Shown: positions 1 to 10,469, counted from the first letter of the stretch. The stretch is 26,235 nt of DNA from Bimuria novae-zelandiae CBS 107.79 (GCA_010015655.1 ML976661.1:633491-659725); one strand, 5' to 3'. A program made the numbers and translations. Notes: generated by a model not told the origin, from the sequence alone.

Positions 1-483
1 GGAAATTTGTTAGGTGGGGTTAGGAAGAGTGCTGGAGGGGTTGTTGAGAGAGGTGGTTGGGGGTGGTTGATTGGAGCTGCGACTATTGCTGTGCTTATTG
101 TTGAGTAGAGCGGCAGCGAGTAGAGAATACCAAGTAACTACAGACGCCGCAATCCTTTTTCTGCCAGCTCTACTTCTATGAAATTTTCCACTCCCTAAGA
201 AACAGAAGATTAGTGTTATAAGCTATTTATTGTCCGCTGAGGAGGAACGACGAAGTGGACTTACTTATACAGTGAAGTTGTTTGGCAACTTTTGCCAAGC
301 CGTCCGCATTAGGATGCCTATTCTAGACATCTAATTAATTCGTCAAAACGCGACGTACGATTATTATTCCGTTCCAAGACCCTTTACTAATCACGTCGCG
401 CTGCACGACACTAGCCACCACGCAGAGTATCAGCCACACCTAAGTCCCCAAACATTAAAACTAAATATTGCTTTTAAAGATTG
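1..483. other. unassigned left-edge sequence
   Basis: No recognisable gene. Frame 1 on the + strand is open from the first base to a TAG at 106-108 and would encode about 35 residues, Gly/Val-rich and ending in a hydrophobic stretch around Trp-Leu-Ile-Gly-Ala. This could be the C-terminal tail of a gene entering from the left, but 35 open codons are weak evidence. The base composition is more balanced than that of the AT-rich DNA that follows. I see no repeat or motif in 109-483. Confidence 0.3.
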
Positions 484-567
484 TGACGGCAGTAGGATTC
501 GAACCCACGTACTTTAGCGTGCTAAGACTAAAGCTTTCTAGGCATTTAACCACATAGCCACGCGGCT
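484..567 (-). tRNA. type II tRNA-like sequence, probably decayed
   Basis: Read on the minus strand, this has a good B-box/T-arm (GTGGG-TTCGAAT-CCTAC), a D-arm-like GTGGTTAAA segment and a long variable region, which suggests a leucine or serine tRNA. The 3' acceptor side (TGCCGTC then A) does not pair well with the 5' side (GCCGCG...), and no clean five-pair anticodon stem with a U33-containing loop forms, so I cannot assign an anticodon. Several positions look like C-to-T or G-to-A changes from a normal tRNA. It is most likely a RIP-damaged tRNA or tRNA-derived relic. A tRNA scan with covariance scoring would decide. Confidence 0.5.
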
Positions 568-1193
568 ATAAATAGTTATATATAGTCTGTAATTAGTATT
601 TATATACTTTATTATAACCTACTTTACAAGCAAGTGTATCACACAAGCAAGTGTATCACTCTGCCAAGACTTTAGCCTCTAGACTAGTTTTCTTTATAAC
701 ATAGCTAATACCTTTTAGATTCTAATACTGTTTTATACTACGGAAAGTTATAATCTAATGGCTACAAAACGAAAAAAAAAGCAAAAAGACAGACTTAGTA
801 TTACGTAATTTATAAAAGATAAACAAAAAGGTACTTATATTAGTATTAAATCCTAGTACTACCCCTTAAAAAGTTATAATAAACTTTATTAACTTTAGGT
901 AACTTTGTATACGCTAAATATATACTCTAGTAAAGTCCTATGACGTGTAGTCTAATATTATAAGGGGCTAGGTGCTCAAGGAGCCAAAGGTACTAGGAAA
1001 ATACTTATAAATTTAATAAAGAGTCTAAAGTTAAGCTTTAGGCGTCGAACTTATATATCTAGGGTTCGTATAACCAAGGGTTAAGGATCCGAGGCAACAA
1101 CTAGGTGTAGCCCATTATAGTTATACTTTCTTATATTATATTAATACTAAAATATTAGGTTAAGGTTAGGTTAAGGTTAGGTTCTTATGTAAT
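568..1193. other. AT-rich RIP-type DNA with one transposon end
   Basis: TpA-rich sequence without an open gene. It holds the transposon end described at 617-671 and, near 760, an ATG followed by an A-rich Lys-coding stretch that soon meets stops. The last 40 bases are GGTTAAGGTTAGG-type repeats leading into the Copia target site. The block continues after the Copia element at 6474, because the two were contiguous before that insertion. Confidence 0.5.
617..671 (+). repeat. relic terminal repeat of a Fot1-like element
   Basis: Preceded by a TA dinucleotide. It starts ACCTACTTTACAAGCAAG, continues with two copies of ACAAGCAAGTGTATC, then ACTCTGCCAAGAC. This matches the terminal inverted repeat of element E1 (14523-14587 and 21231-21295) in order and spacing: a TAAC.TACT start, a doubled ACAAGC.AG unit, then the shared ACTCTGCCAAGAC. 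After that the sequence diverges, and I see no matching right end in the window. It is a one-ended remnant of an E1-related transposon. Confidence 0.55.
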
Positions 1194-1392
1194 TGTCAGA
1201 TTTAATAGTGTTCTGTCACTTTAAGCTAATGCAATGATGAGAATTAATAGTTGTGATAATTAATTAATAATGTTCGTGTTGTGTCTTATTCGTGTTCTAT
1301 TAGACTGCTACCAAAGTCTTCTTTTCTTGGCGTAGGATTGCCCAGCCACCTTTACACTTTAAGTTTAGTGCAAAGTGCCATGTAATCGGACA
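1194..1392 (-). repeat. 3' LTR of the Copia element
   Basis: 199 bp, + strand ends TGTCAG...GGACA. Five of the ten differences from the other LTR are A or T here (for example CTATTAG against CTGTCAG in the other copy), consistent with RIP of both copies. The polypurine tract lies directly next to it at 1393-1404. Confidence 0.95.
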
Positions 1393-1404
1393 CACCCCCT
1401 CAGC
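1393..1404 (-). other. polypurine tract of the Copia element
   Basis: On the minus strand the 12 bases immediately before the 3' LTR read GCTGAGGGGGTG. A purine run at this place is the expected primer for plus-strand DNA synthesis and fixes the element's orientation. Confidence 0.8.
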
Positions 1405-1432
1405 TTAGGCTTATCCTTAAGCTGGAGACTAT

Positions 1433-4400
1433 CTATCGGTAATCTGACAGTATTATCCTTTATAGTTTAATTTCAAAAGCCTCTATTCTCTGCTCTAGCT
1501 CGAGCAGGTCAACCTCTACGTTTATAATTTTATCCTTAATTTCTGTAAGTCCTAATTTATTTAGAAAGTTACTCTACTTGTTAGCTGGCAGGGCCTTCGT
1601 AAGCCCATCTGCAACCATGTCCTCCGAGCGTTAATAGTCCACCTTAATTGTCTTTAATACGACCTCTTGTCTCAGCTAGTGATTATAGATATCTATATAA
1701 CGGAGCTTGGTCTGCAGCTTAGCGATCTCTTTAGTAATAAGCCAGATTGTTTGCTGGTTATCGCAATTAATTGTGATAAGGGAATTGCTAAGGTTAATCT
1801 TTAGCTCCTTTAGTAATTATAAGATAAACAAAGCTTCTTTAGCCACCTATAAGAGAGCTAGTAATTTGGCCTCTATAGTTAATGTAGTAACTGTATCTTG
1901 CTTATTTGCTTTCCATGCAATTAAGCTACTAAATAACTTAATAATGTATCCTTGTAAGCTCTTGCGGTCGAGCGTATTATTAGCGAAAGAAGCGTCGCTT
2001 GCCACCTCTAAAGTATCTGCACCCCTAAGCTAAAGACCTAGTGATCTGGTATCCGCAAGATAGAGGAGAACTTGGTTGGTAGTGGCTTAGTGCTCTTTGC
2101 TTAGGTTTAATAGGAATCGTAAAAGTCGAGAGCTTACAAAGGCAATATCTAGTCGTGTAGTTACTATAGCGTAAAGGATAGATCCTATCTTGCGCTAATA
2201 TTAATTGACTTCAGCCTTACTAGCAAGCCTAGTTCGAGGAAGCAGTTTAACTACTGCTATAAGTATTTCGTGCCGTATCTCATGTTGCTTAATAAGGCGC
2301 GAGATCTTGTCAATGTATAAGGCCTGTGAAAGCCAGATCTTTCCGTTTAGGCGGTCTCTAATAACTTTAACTCCTAGAAACTATTATAGGTCGTTGCTAC
2401 TAGTGAGTGTAAATTTAGTGCTTATCTTTGCTAGAGCAGCTTTAGCAGCTTGCTATTGTAACTTGTCATAAGCAATAATAAGGTTATTTACATAGAAGAA
2501 GATAATAATGCTATCCTTAATAAGATAGCATGGCTCGTGGGGTACTATTTTAAAACCTATATTACGAAGCGTTAATGTAAACTCTCTCTACCAAAGCAGT
2601 GGAGATATGCGCAGTCCGTAGAGTGCTTTATATAGGTAGAGGACTGTGCCTGCTCGCGAGTAGCCACGGGGCATTCTTATGTAGATTTCTCTGTCCAGCT
2701 TTGCGTGGACAAAAGCGTTAGTAACGTTGTTTTAAATAAGCTCTAGGTCAAACCAAGCTATAATTGCTATAAGCATGCAAAATAATTATCCTGCTAGTAT
2801 TACAGCGTAGGTTTCTTGCGAAGTAAGGTGCCGTTATTAGTTACCTCTCACAACTAGTCGTGCCTTGCACTTCTGTAGTCGATAGTATTTATTAAACTTA
2901 TAGGTATATACCCACATGTAGTTAAGGATTTAGTAGTCTACTACTTTTACTAGAGCGGCTGCAACCTCACTCCAGGATTTCATTTCCTTATGGCTCTATA
3001 GATAGGATCGCTTGGCTTCCTTCCACATATCGTAGAGAGGGTGGTCCTCGAGCTTATTTTAGCATATAGGTGGCTCTAGTAGCACGCTCCGATGCGGCTT
3101 CTTGCCTACTATAATCATACGTCGAAGCTAGGCCTTGTTAAGAACCTTACTATTATATTTACTGGCGCTGCTAGCTTCGGTGCCTGCCATAAAAGTGGCA
3201 ATCTATAGGCTTATTTGCAATTGCACTATTTATGCTTTGCAAGGTGGTTTAGGTTATTTATCTCTTGTTATTAACTAGGCAAGGAGTGTAACTAGTAGTA
3301 GAGTTAATAGAGGCGTTAGGTATTTATAGTTAAATTTCCTACTTTGCCTGTAGCCTAAGGTCTCCTCGTCCCCTTCCTTATACGATGTGTTGGTAATTGT
3401 TTTATCCTTATAAAAGGACTCTGTCTCTAGGTTTTACTAAGGTGAGGGAGGTAGCTCTACTAATCGCACCTAAGCTGTGATTTCTTCTAAGGTGCTATGC
3501 ATAAGGTTATCTATTAGGTCTTTAGTCTTACCTAAGAACACTAAGTCCTTATTAAAAATTATATCGCGGGTGCTGATAACCTTTACAAGTAATAGAATCT
3601 AGATTCTCTAAATGTTAGTTAATTAGTAGCTAATAAGGTAGCCGATCTATGCCTTAAGGTTAAGCCTTTAGAGCTTACTCTTGCCGCGTTTTGTATCGTT
3701 GGTTATGGCAAAAGCTTTACAGCTATATGCTTTCAGGTGAGCTTAATTAGGTTTTCGTGGCTAGGTGACAAAGCTATTTTAAGAGGCTACTGTCGTAAAG
3801 AACACTTTGTATGGTAATCGCCAGCAATTACCGTAGTTTAGAGTTTAATTATAGAGGTAGACAGCGGCTTAGGTAATTTTAAGCTATATTTACTAGGGTA
3901 AGTTAGAGTTAAGTCGCATCGCGCGCTTTCTCCTTAATAACACCCCCTAAGCGTTTAGCTCCTCTATTTTATGCTTAGGTATTAGGTGCTAAAGGCTCGA
4001 TTCTAATGCCTTATACCGAGCACTACCTTTTTACTTTAGCTTTAATAGAGAAGATTTCGTTGTCCGATTTAATAACCTTAACAGTAACGTTAAATTGTAC
4101 TTTTATAAATTATATAAAGCTATTAAGTAGCTTAATAATTAATCGTGCTGGGCGATTGTCTTTAAAGTAGAAGTCCCACATAAAGCTAGAGAATTAATCA
4201 GTGACTAGCATTTGACTTTTCTCTTTTGTAGAACTGTTAGTTTCGAAATCGTGGAAATTAATGACTACCCTTTCGCCAGGGCCTTCTGTTAGATCCCTTA
4301 GTTGTCAGCGTATTTGTCGCTTGAGTTTAGCTCTTTTACAGGCATCGCATTTAGCTATAGTAAGCCCTTTTATTCTTACCCCCTAAGATTGCTGAACAAG

Positions 4401-6233
4401 GTGTTCAAGGGCTTAAGGGCCTGGATGACCTAGTCGTCTATGCCAGGTTAAGGCATCTGCCTTCTTTGGCCTTCTAGTGTGGGTGTTGGTTTTGTGCGCT
4501 ATGTGGGCAGCTGGTACACTATTAATAACTATGCAGCGTAATAGGGCGGATCTGTACTTAAGCACCTATTATCCATATAGCTCCTGAAGCTCTGCTAGCG
4601 TCATATTGTCTCTTCTCTTTAGAGTTATGGGGTCCGCTTTTATGTCTTACCAAAGGCCTTGCTTGCGGAGTAATCGGAACGACACTAGGTTACAAAGTAG
4701 ATCAGGATAATAGGCCACATTATTTAGCTGTATTATTCGGTTGCCACTTGCACTCTGTATGTTAAGGTAGACGCTTCTATATCCTTTAATCTATACTTAT
4801 GTATTGCCAGCCCATATAAAGTCTCCAGGCGACGGTGGCCTATACGAGATAAAGCGATCAATATCGTTAAAGATGTGGCAAGTTGTGCCTAAATCGAGGA
4901 TAGCTGAGTATTGTAATAGGTACGTGTTTGGATTGGTATGGAAGGATGCTGCATTAAAGCTTGCTGGGATTTTAGTAATCTTTTGTCTATCTAGTTACTT
5001 ATCGTTAGCCTCAGTGATTCGCATTAGAGTAGGAGTGTGTAATAGTTTAATTTTTAGTATTTAAGATCTTAGTCTCTTAAGAGCTTTTAGGGCTTCTTGC
5101 AGCTCTAAGTCGTGCTCTAACCTAAATTAGATTAGCTTTGCTATGAAAGGCTTTAGCTTAAACTATTTAGGTTATTTCTCTAAGAATGCATAGAAGTAAT
5201 CTCTTAGAGCATAACGCTAATTACAAGCAGGGTAGTGTTTGTCACTAGCTACTACTAGCTTATAATCGCTCGTGGCAGGCCGCTTAGTTCTAGTACTAAG
5301 ACTATTATTTTGTTATTTAAGGGGTCTTCCCCTTGGTTTAAATAATGCTGTTTTATCCACAAGAGAGGCGTCCCTCTCTGTGGCCTAGGTGGATTCACCA
5401 CCTTTAGCGAGAAATGACTTTGTAGTAGTAAAAGCGCCTTTTTGTTTGCCCTTATTCGGGTGCTAGAAATTTATATAGTCTTAGAAGAGTCTTATTGTGC
5501 CTTCCCTAGAGACGGACGGGTCCTTTCTCTGGGTTGACTGAAAATTTGTAACCTATTAAGAGGCAATATAATTAACTGCCTTTATAAAGTCTTCTTTAAC
5601 TACGCTTAGCTACTAAAGCTCTCCTACCCCTTGGGTTTCTGCTTTAGTGGCCGCGTAATTATACTTATTTAGCCATGTGTGCTAGGTAGCTACGCTTCTT
5701 ATGGGCTTAATCGCCTTATAATATCGGGTCCTTGCCCGCATTTACTCATGCTCTAGGTTAACACCAACTTTGGCTATAAGATTACTGATCTATTGCTTAA
5801 TTAATAGCTCTGGTAAACAGCAATTCTTTTGTAGGTGGGCTGAAACTATTAATTATAGGTAGATAACTACCTTATTAATATTTGCCCTCTCCTCTTTATA
5901 TTCGCGATCGTTTATCTTATAGTCTTCTAGGAGTATCTTATAGATATTAATATTGTCCTTATATGCCTTTGTGCCTTGCGTTGATAGTTGCGATAGGTGT
6001 ATTGGCGGGGTGTTTAGGTTTACAGTTACATAAGCTTGTGATGCTTAGTAGAGGCTAATAGCGGGAGGCTTTAGCATAACGGGTTTTGTTTTTGGATCGA
6101 TAGGTAAGTCTAGATTAATAATTTTCTAGATATTAAGTGGCTTGCATCGCATTTTGAGTTGTTATAGCTATGTAGTAAAGTTATTATTATTAGTTAGGAT
6201 AACTATAGCGTCTCTAAGGGTAGATTGCGCCAT
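1433..6233 (-). pseudogene. Copia gag-pol polyprotein, many stops
   Basis: The minus-strand reading starts at an ATG at 6233 (M-A-Q-S-T-L-R-D) and ends at a stop at 1433, about 1600 codons. In order: a gag-like part (about 6233-5350). Aspartic protease (about 4930-4800) with I-L-D-L-G-T-T-C-H-I in place of the usual D-S-G. The pre-integrase zinc region (H-R-R-L-G-H...C-D-A-C, about 4480-4330). Integrase core with a first Asp near 4200 and S-D-N-E near 4060. RVT_2-type reverse transcriptase (about 2900-2350) with N-A-F-V-H and L-Y-G-L, where the catalytic Y-V-D-D now reads Y-V-N-N. RNase H (about 2000-1640), then A-D-G-L-T-K-A-L. Most interruptions are TAG or TAA where Trp or Gln is expected, as RIP produces. 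The protein is dead. I cannot exclude small frameshifts that I did not trace. Confidence 0.92.
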
Positions 6234-6269
6234 TATAACCAGTCGTATTAAGGTAGTAAGACTCTTAAT

Positions 6270-6468
6270 TATTAGATTTAATAGTGTTCTGTCACTTTAA
6301 GCTAATGCAATAATAAGAATTAATAGTTGTAATAATTAATTAATAATGTTCGTGTTGTGTCTTGTTCGTGTTCTGTCAGACTGCTACCGAAGTCTTCTTT
6401 TCTTGGCGTAGGATTGCCCAGCCACCTTTACACTTTGAGTTTAGTGCAAAGTGCCATGTAATCGGACA
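6270..6468 (-). repeat. 5' LTR of the Copia element
   Basis: 199-bp partner of 1194-1392, with + strand ends TATTAG...GGACA, where the first bases TGTCAG have become TATTAG. Five TpG/CpA-to-TpA changes are private to this copy. It is followed by the target duplication GTAAT. I did not find a convincing tRNA primer site next to it. Confidence 0.95.
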
Positions 6469-6473
6469 GTAAT

Positions 6474-7599
6474 ATAACCTAATCCTAACCTAACTCTGAT
6501 CCATTTACCAGCCTAGGCTATACAGAAGCTATTAAGTATTCTATATAGTACTTTATTAATATATCTTCAAAAGGTCGCAGGGCTATTACAGAGGCTAAAT
6601 AGAAGTATATAGTACTTATAGTTACTATAACGTATATAAAAGGTAGGCAGGTCTTTAGCATCCTTAAAGTTAAATATAATAAAAGGACTATTATATATTT
6701 AGCTTTATATACACCTTAGCGTTCGTGAGCAATGTAAGAGTCTATTAAATAAATAAAATAAATAGACATCTTCCTTCGTAATAGCTTTAAGCTTATAATA
6801 GTTAATATAAAATTATTATCCCCCTTTAAAATTCTTAGCGAATAGCACTAGCAAAGCATACAAAGTATTACTATAAGTATTAAAGCTTTATTATAAATAA
6901 TTTTTTAGATAAGCTTTCATAAACTCTAGCTACTTAAGAGATATACTATATAATAGGCTTAATATTATAATTAGCGCTCTCGCGGTGTAGGGGCAAGATA
7001 TCTAAGTTCTTTTTTAAAAGGTATGCTAGAGTAACGCCTGCGTAGCCTAGAAATAGTAACTTCTTTATAAGAAGCTAGCGGAACACTTTATTTAGATCTA
7101 ATAATTCTATCTAGCCTAGCGCTTCCTTGTAGTCTTAGATTAGCTTATTTTATTTTATAAACGCTAATATAGCTAATAACTATCTTCTTTTAACGCGCGT
7201 TAATTATAAATATAGTAGCTTTTATAGTATTGATTTCTAGGCCTTTTTTCGCGATGTCCTCGCGGGAGACAGATTTAGAATAAGTTAACTACTATATTTA
7301 TAGTAGTAGCGCTTAATAGTAGAGCTACTTTTTTATTTTAGCTAGGCTCTTTTAGTAGGCGCAACGCTAAAGTGACTATTAAGATAGGTAATAGTTAAAC
7401 TATATTATAGCTATATTTATAAGCTTATTGCGTTAGTTAGTGTCTACTTCATAGTTAGAATTAATTTTAAAATTAGTATCCTGCGTAGGGATAATAATAT
7501 TATACTTATTGTTAATTAGTACTATATTTAGTTACTTAAGCCTTTAACATTTATAGTTAAGCTAAATATTAGCCTTTTTAAAAAGCTTACAACTAATTA
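6474..7599. other. AT-rich RIP-type DNA, no gene recognised
   Basis: TpA-saturated sequence with stops in all frames, continuous with 568-1193 before the Copia insertion. It is probably an old transposon, but neither strand gives a protein motif I can name. An inverted repeat of about 14 bases (TATAAATATAGTAG near 7207 and its complement near 7290) flanks a less decayed GC patch around 7230-7280. Confidence 0.4.
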
Positions 7600-7825
7600 T
7601 ATTAGATTTAATAGTATTCTGTCACTGTGAGATAATGTGATCTTGATAATTAATAAGGTTAATTAATTAAGTAATAGAGATTAGCTATAGGCGAGGTTAG
7701 TAATGAGTGCTATCTTAACGCTAGCACTATCTAATATAGTGTGTAGTATGAGGTGCGCTAGCCCTATATTCTTTACTACACTATTAATAATAGTGCAGGA
7801 TTACGGAGGCCCTATAATTAGATAT
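7600..7825 (-). repeat. LTR of the truncated Copia relic
   Basis: It begins TATTAGATTTAATAG and ends TAATTAGATA, the RIP forms of the TGTCAGATTT start and TAATCGGACA end of the complete element's LTRs, and it is followed by the same CCCC polypurine complement. It is about 226 bp rather than 199, and its middle is unrelated in sequence, so it belongs to a related but distinct family or subfamily. Confidence 0.75.
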
Positions 7826-8725
7826 ACCCCCTTAACTTAGGCATATCCATAAGCTAAATGCTTTACAGTAATTAATTTATCCTTTATTTTATTTTAAAGG
7901 GCTCCACTCTCTACCATATAGCTTATACGGCTACCTCTTAATTAGTAATTTTGTCTAATATATCTGCAAGTCCTAGTTTATTTAGAGACTTATTTTACTT
8001 ATTTACTAGTAAGGACTTAGTTAGACTACCTACTACTATATCCTCTAACTTTTAATAGATTATACTAATTGTTCCTTCAGTAACTTCCTGCCTTAGCTAA
8101 TAATTATAGATATCTACATAGCGTAGCTTAGTCTATAACTTTATAATCTCTTTCGTACTAAGATAGATAGTCTATTAATTATCGTGATTAATTATAATTA
8201 GGTAATTATTTATAGTAATCTATAGATTCTAAAGTAATCGTAAAGTAAAAATATCTTTTTTAGCTACCTATAAAAGTACTAGTAGTTTAGTCTCTATTAT
8301 TAATATAATAACTATATCTTATTTGCTTGCCTTCTAGGTAATTAGGCTACTAAATAGTCTAATAATGTATCCTTATAAACTCTTGCAATCTAAAGTATTA
8401 TTAGTAAATAATATATTATTAGTCACTTCTAGAGTGTCTGCTACTCCTAGCTATAGACCTAATAATCTAGTCTTTATTAAGTATAGGAGGACTTAATTAG
8501 TAGCAGCGTAATAATTCTCGCTTATATTTAATAGAAAATAAGATAGGTTAGAGCTTATAAAGACAATATCTAGTTAAGTTATAACTATAGTATAAAGGAT
8601 TAATGTAATTTTATACTAATATTAATTAACCTTAGCCTTTTTAGGTAGCCCTATTTACAGGATTAATTTACTTAAAGCCATTAACGTTTTATGTCATATC
8701 TTATAGTAATAAATTATAAGCTTAT
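7826..8725 (-). pseudogene. Copia pol 3' fragment (RT end and RNase H)
   Basis: The minus-strand reading shows the same order of residues as the RNase H and final reverse-transcriptase part of the complete Copia element, with stops every few codons. It lacks gag, protease, integrase and the reverse-transcriptase active site. The assignment rests on its alignment with the better-preserved copy rather than on an independent motif. Confidence 0.7.
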
Positions 8726-9621
8726 TAATCGCGACCCTTAAGAAAGGTAGATAGTAAGCTATAAACCTATCTTAAAGTAGCCCCACTATTAGCTTTACCT
8801 TATACTACTATTTCTTAGCGTAATGTAAAAAATATAATAAAAGATGTAGACGTTACTCCTTCGTAAGAGGTTTAAAATATATAGTAGACTTTTTACTATT
8901 AATATTAATTTTAGCAGGCTCCTACATATTTTAATTTATAATTAATATATATAGACAACATTTTAATTATTAAAACTATACAAGAGATATATATTGCCTA
9001 ACTAGATATATAACTTAGTTAATATTATTCCTCTAATAGTTCTTAGTTTAGGGGGCGGGTATTGTCCCCATGTTGATAACTAAGTCTATAAAGACCTAAA
9101 TCTTGTCTACTATAGTTAGGTGCTAGTGTCGCTAGTTTATGTTAGCGGAGTCTTAGTGTAGTCTAGCATATGCATTCGTATTCCGAGCAATATTATTCCA
9201 GATCCAATTAGGCTAGAAGAGACAGATTAATTCGTACGGCGTAGGAATCGCTAGCATCTACTATAGTAATCTAACCTCTAGCCCACGCGGACTTCCTGCG
9301 TTAAAAGGTTTAAATTAAATAGAACTAAAGGCTAGGATCTTAACTATAACCTTTTTAAAAGTGCGTTTCCTTACTACTCGCTTATACTTAGCTTGTTAGT
9401 TAACTATAAAACTATTATAGTATATAATAGCAAAAAACAAAGCTATCTTAATTAAATATAAATAACCTGTAACGCGACGAGTTGTTAATAAGGGACCCCT
9501 GCTAGCGGAACATGTCGCTACAGCCTAAGGGATAACACATGTCATAGACCACAGCTGAACGCAACCATCAACCCCCACCCCACAGAACACCAAACACCAA
9601 AACCACCTTTATCCAACCAAA
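8726..9621. other. AT-rich DNA passing into the hydrolase upstream region
   Basis: 8726-9050 is RIP-type sequence without a motif. At about 9048-9062 a purine-rich tract (TTTAGGGGGCGGGTA) stands just before TGTCCCC, which could be a polypurine tract and LTR start, but I find no second LTR. The stretch 9060-9300 is less decayed. From about 9470 the sequence becomes GC-balanced, and 9550-9621 is a C/A-rich leader just before the hydrolase ATG, typical of a fungal 5' untranslated region. Confidence 0.45.
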
Positions 9622-10469
9622 ATGGCATGTCCAGATTGCTTCCGGGGCGGCAAAGCCGTCGGTGAGCCTAAAGGCACCATGGAAAATCTCCACGGGCTCC
9701 CTACCTACGTCGCCACACCTCAAGGCGGGAGCGCCTCCACTTCCACAATCCTCTACTTGACCGACGCCATGGGTCTGGATCTTGTAAACAACAAAGTCCT
9801 CGCCGACGCCTACGCCTCTGCTACCGGTTTGCGCGTGCTCGTCCCTGATATCATCCCCGGCGGCCCCATGCCCGCCTCCGTCCTGGACACCATGGACACC
9901 ATCATGAAGCCCGTCGCCCTCTTCGACATCTACGACCAGTTCGCGCGCGTCTAGGCCGTGTTCTCCGCTATGTCGCTCTCCTGCCGTTCATGTACCGCGC
10001 GCGGCCTGGACTATGCGCGCAAAGTGAAAGCATCGCTTCCTACAGGCAGAAAACTCGGGCTCGCGGGCTTCTGCTGGGGCGGGTACTTCAGCGTCAACCT
10101 CTGTGCACACGCCGTGGTGGAAGGCGGTGATGAACGCCTCATAGACGCGGCGTTCGCGGCGCATCCGTCTTTGCTCAATGCTCCAGCGGATGTCGTGAAT
10201 GCGGTGGTGAGTTGGAAGACATCGTTGAGCTTGGCGCACGCGGGGGAAGATTTCATGTTGACAATGGCGAAGGTGGAGGCGGCGGAGGCGGAGTTGAGGG
10301 AGAAGGTGGGGAGGGGCGAGGGGGAGAATGGGTGTTGGTATGAGGTTAAGACGTTTAAGGGGTGGAGGCATGGGTTTGCGGTGAGAGCGATGCCGGGGAT
10401 GAGGGGGAGGCGAGGGCGGCGGATGAGGCGAAGGCGCAGGCGGTGGAGTGGTTTAAGAGATGGCTTTGA
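9622..10469 (+). pseudogene. dienelactone hydrolase family protein, broken
   Basis: An alpha/beta hydrolase of the dienelactone hydrolase family, probably cytosolic; the substrate cannot be told. The ATG at 9622 follows a C/A-rich leader. In the starting frame the triad is visible: Cys151 in G-F-C-W-G-G, Asp210 in H-A-G-E-D-F, His250 in R-H-G-F-A-V-R. Three breaks: a TAG at 9952-9954 where TGG (Trp) is expected, a RIP-type change; a local frame disturbance at about 9975-10020, where another frame reads L-L-P-F-M-Y-R-A-R; and a frameshift between about 10385 and 10415, after which the family-like tail A-D-E-A-K-A-Q-A-V-E-W-F-K-R-W-L ends at TGA 10467-10469. The unshifted frame runs to 10503 with an Arg-rich tail that is not family-like. 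About 280 codons, normal for the family. GC-rich, unlike its surroundings. Introns do not explain the breaks. Confidence 0.85.

Larger units (their letters stand above)
1194..6468 (-). mobile_element. complete Copia-type LTR retrotransposon, RIP-mutated
   Basis: Two 199-bp LTRs (1194-1392 and 6270-6468) flank a 4.9-kb interior, and the 5-bp target duplication GTAAT is exact at 1189-1193 and 6469-6473. A purine-rich tract (minus strand GCTGAGGGGGTG) abuts the left LTR, so the element is transcribed on the minus strand and the right LTR is its 5' LTR. The domain order protease, integrase, reverse transcriptase, RNase H is the Copia (Ty1) order. The LTRs differ at 10 sites, all transitions and nearly all TpG/CpA versus TpA, which is the mark of RIP. 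The total length of 5275 bp is normal for Copia. It cannot move autonomously, because the coding region is full of stops. Confidence 0.95.
7600..8725 (-). mobile_element. truncated second Copia relic
   Basis: An LTR (7600-7825) is followed by sequence parallel to the 3' part of the Copia element at 1194-6468: the stretch from RNase H back to the end of reverse transcriptase can be aligned by eye (for example 7960-8120 with 1540-1700, and 8640-8720 with 2218-2310). Homology stops near 8725, so the 5' four fifths are missing. It is more TpA-rich than the complete copy and therefore older or more heavily mutated. No target duplication can be tested because one end is lost. Confidence 0.8.

Noticed and set aside
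1155..1182. Telomere-like GGTTAAGGTTAGG repeats as evidence of a chromosome end
   Set aside because: Only a few imperfect units, not the TTAGGG typical of fungi, and they pair with an inverted copy across the Copia insertion, so they look like part of a local repeat.
1707..2471. Plus-strand open frames of 88-108 codons within the Copia element
   Set aside because: The minus strand here reads as reverse transcriptase and RNase H; the plus-strand frames are antisense shadows.
4804..5064. Plus-strand 86-codon frame
   Set aside because: Antisense to the Copia protease region, whose motif is visible on the minus strand.
9988..10371. Minus-strand open frames of 81-127 codons opposite the hydrolase
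   Set aside because: They are GC-driven antisense shadows of the dienelactone hydrolase sequence, Arg/Pro-rich and without a motif.
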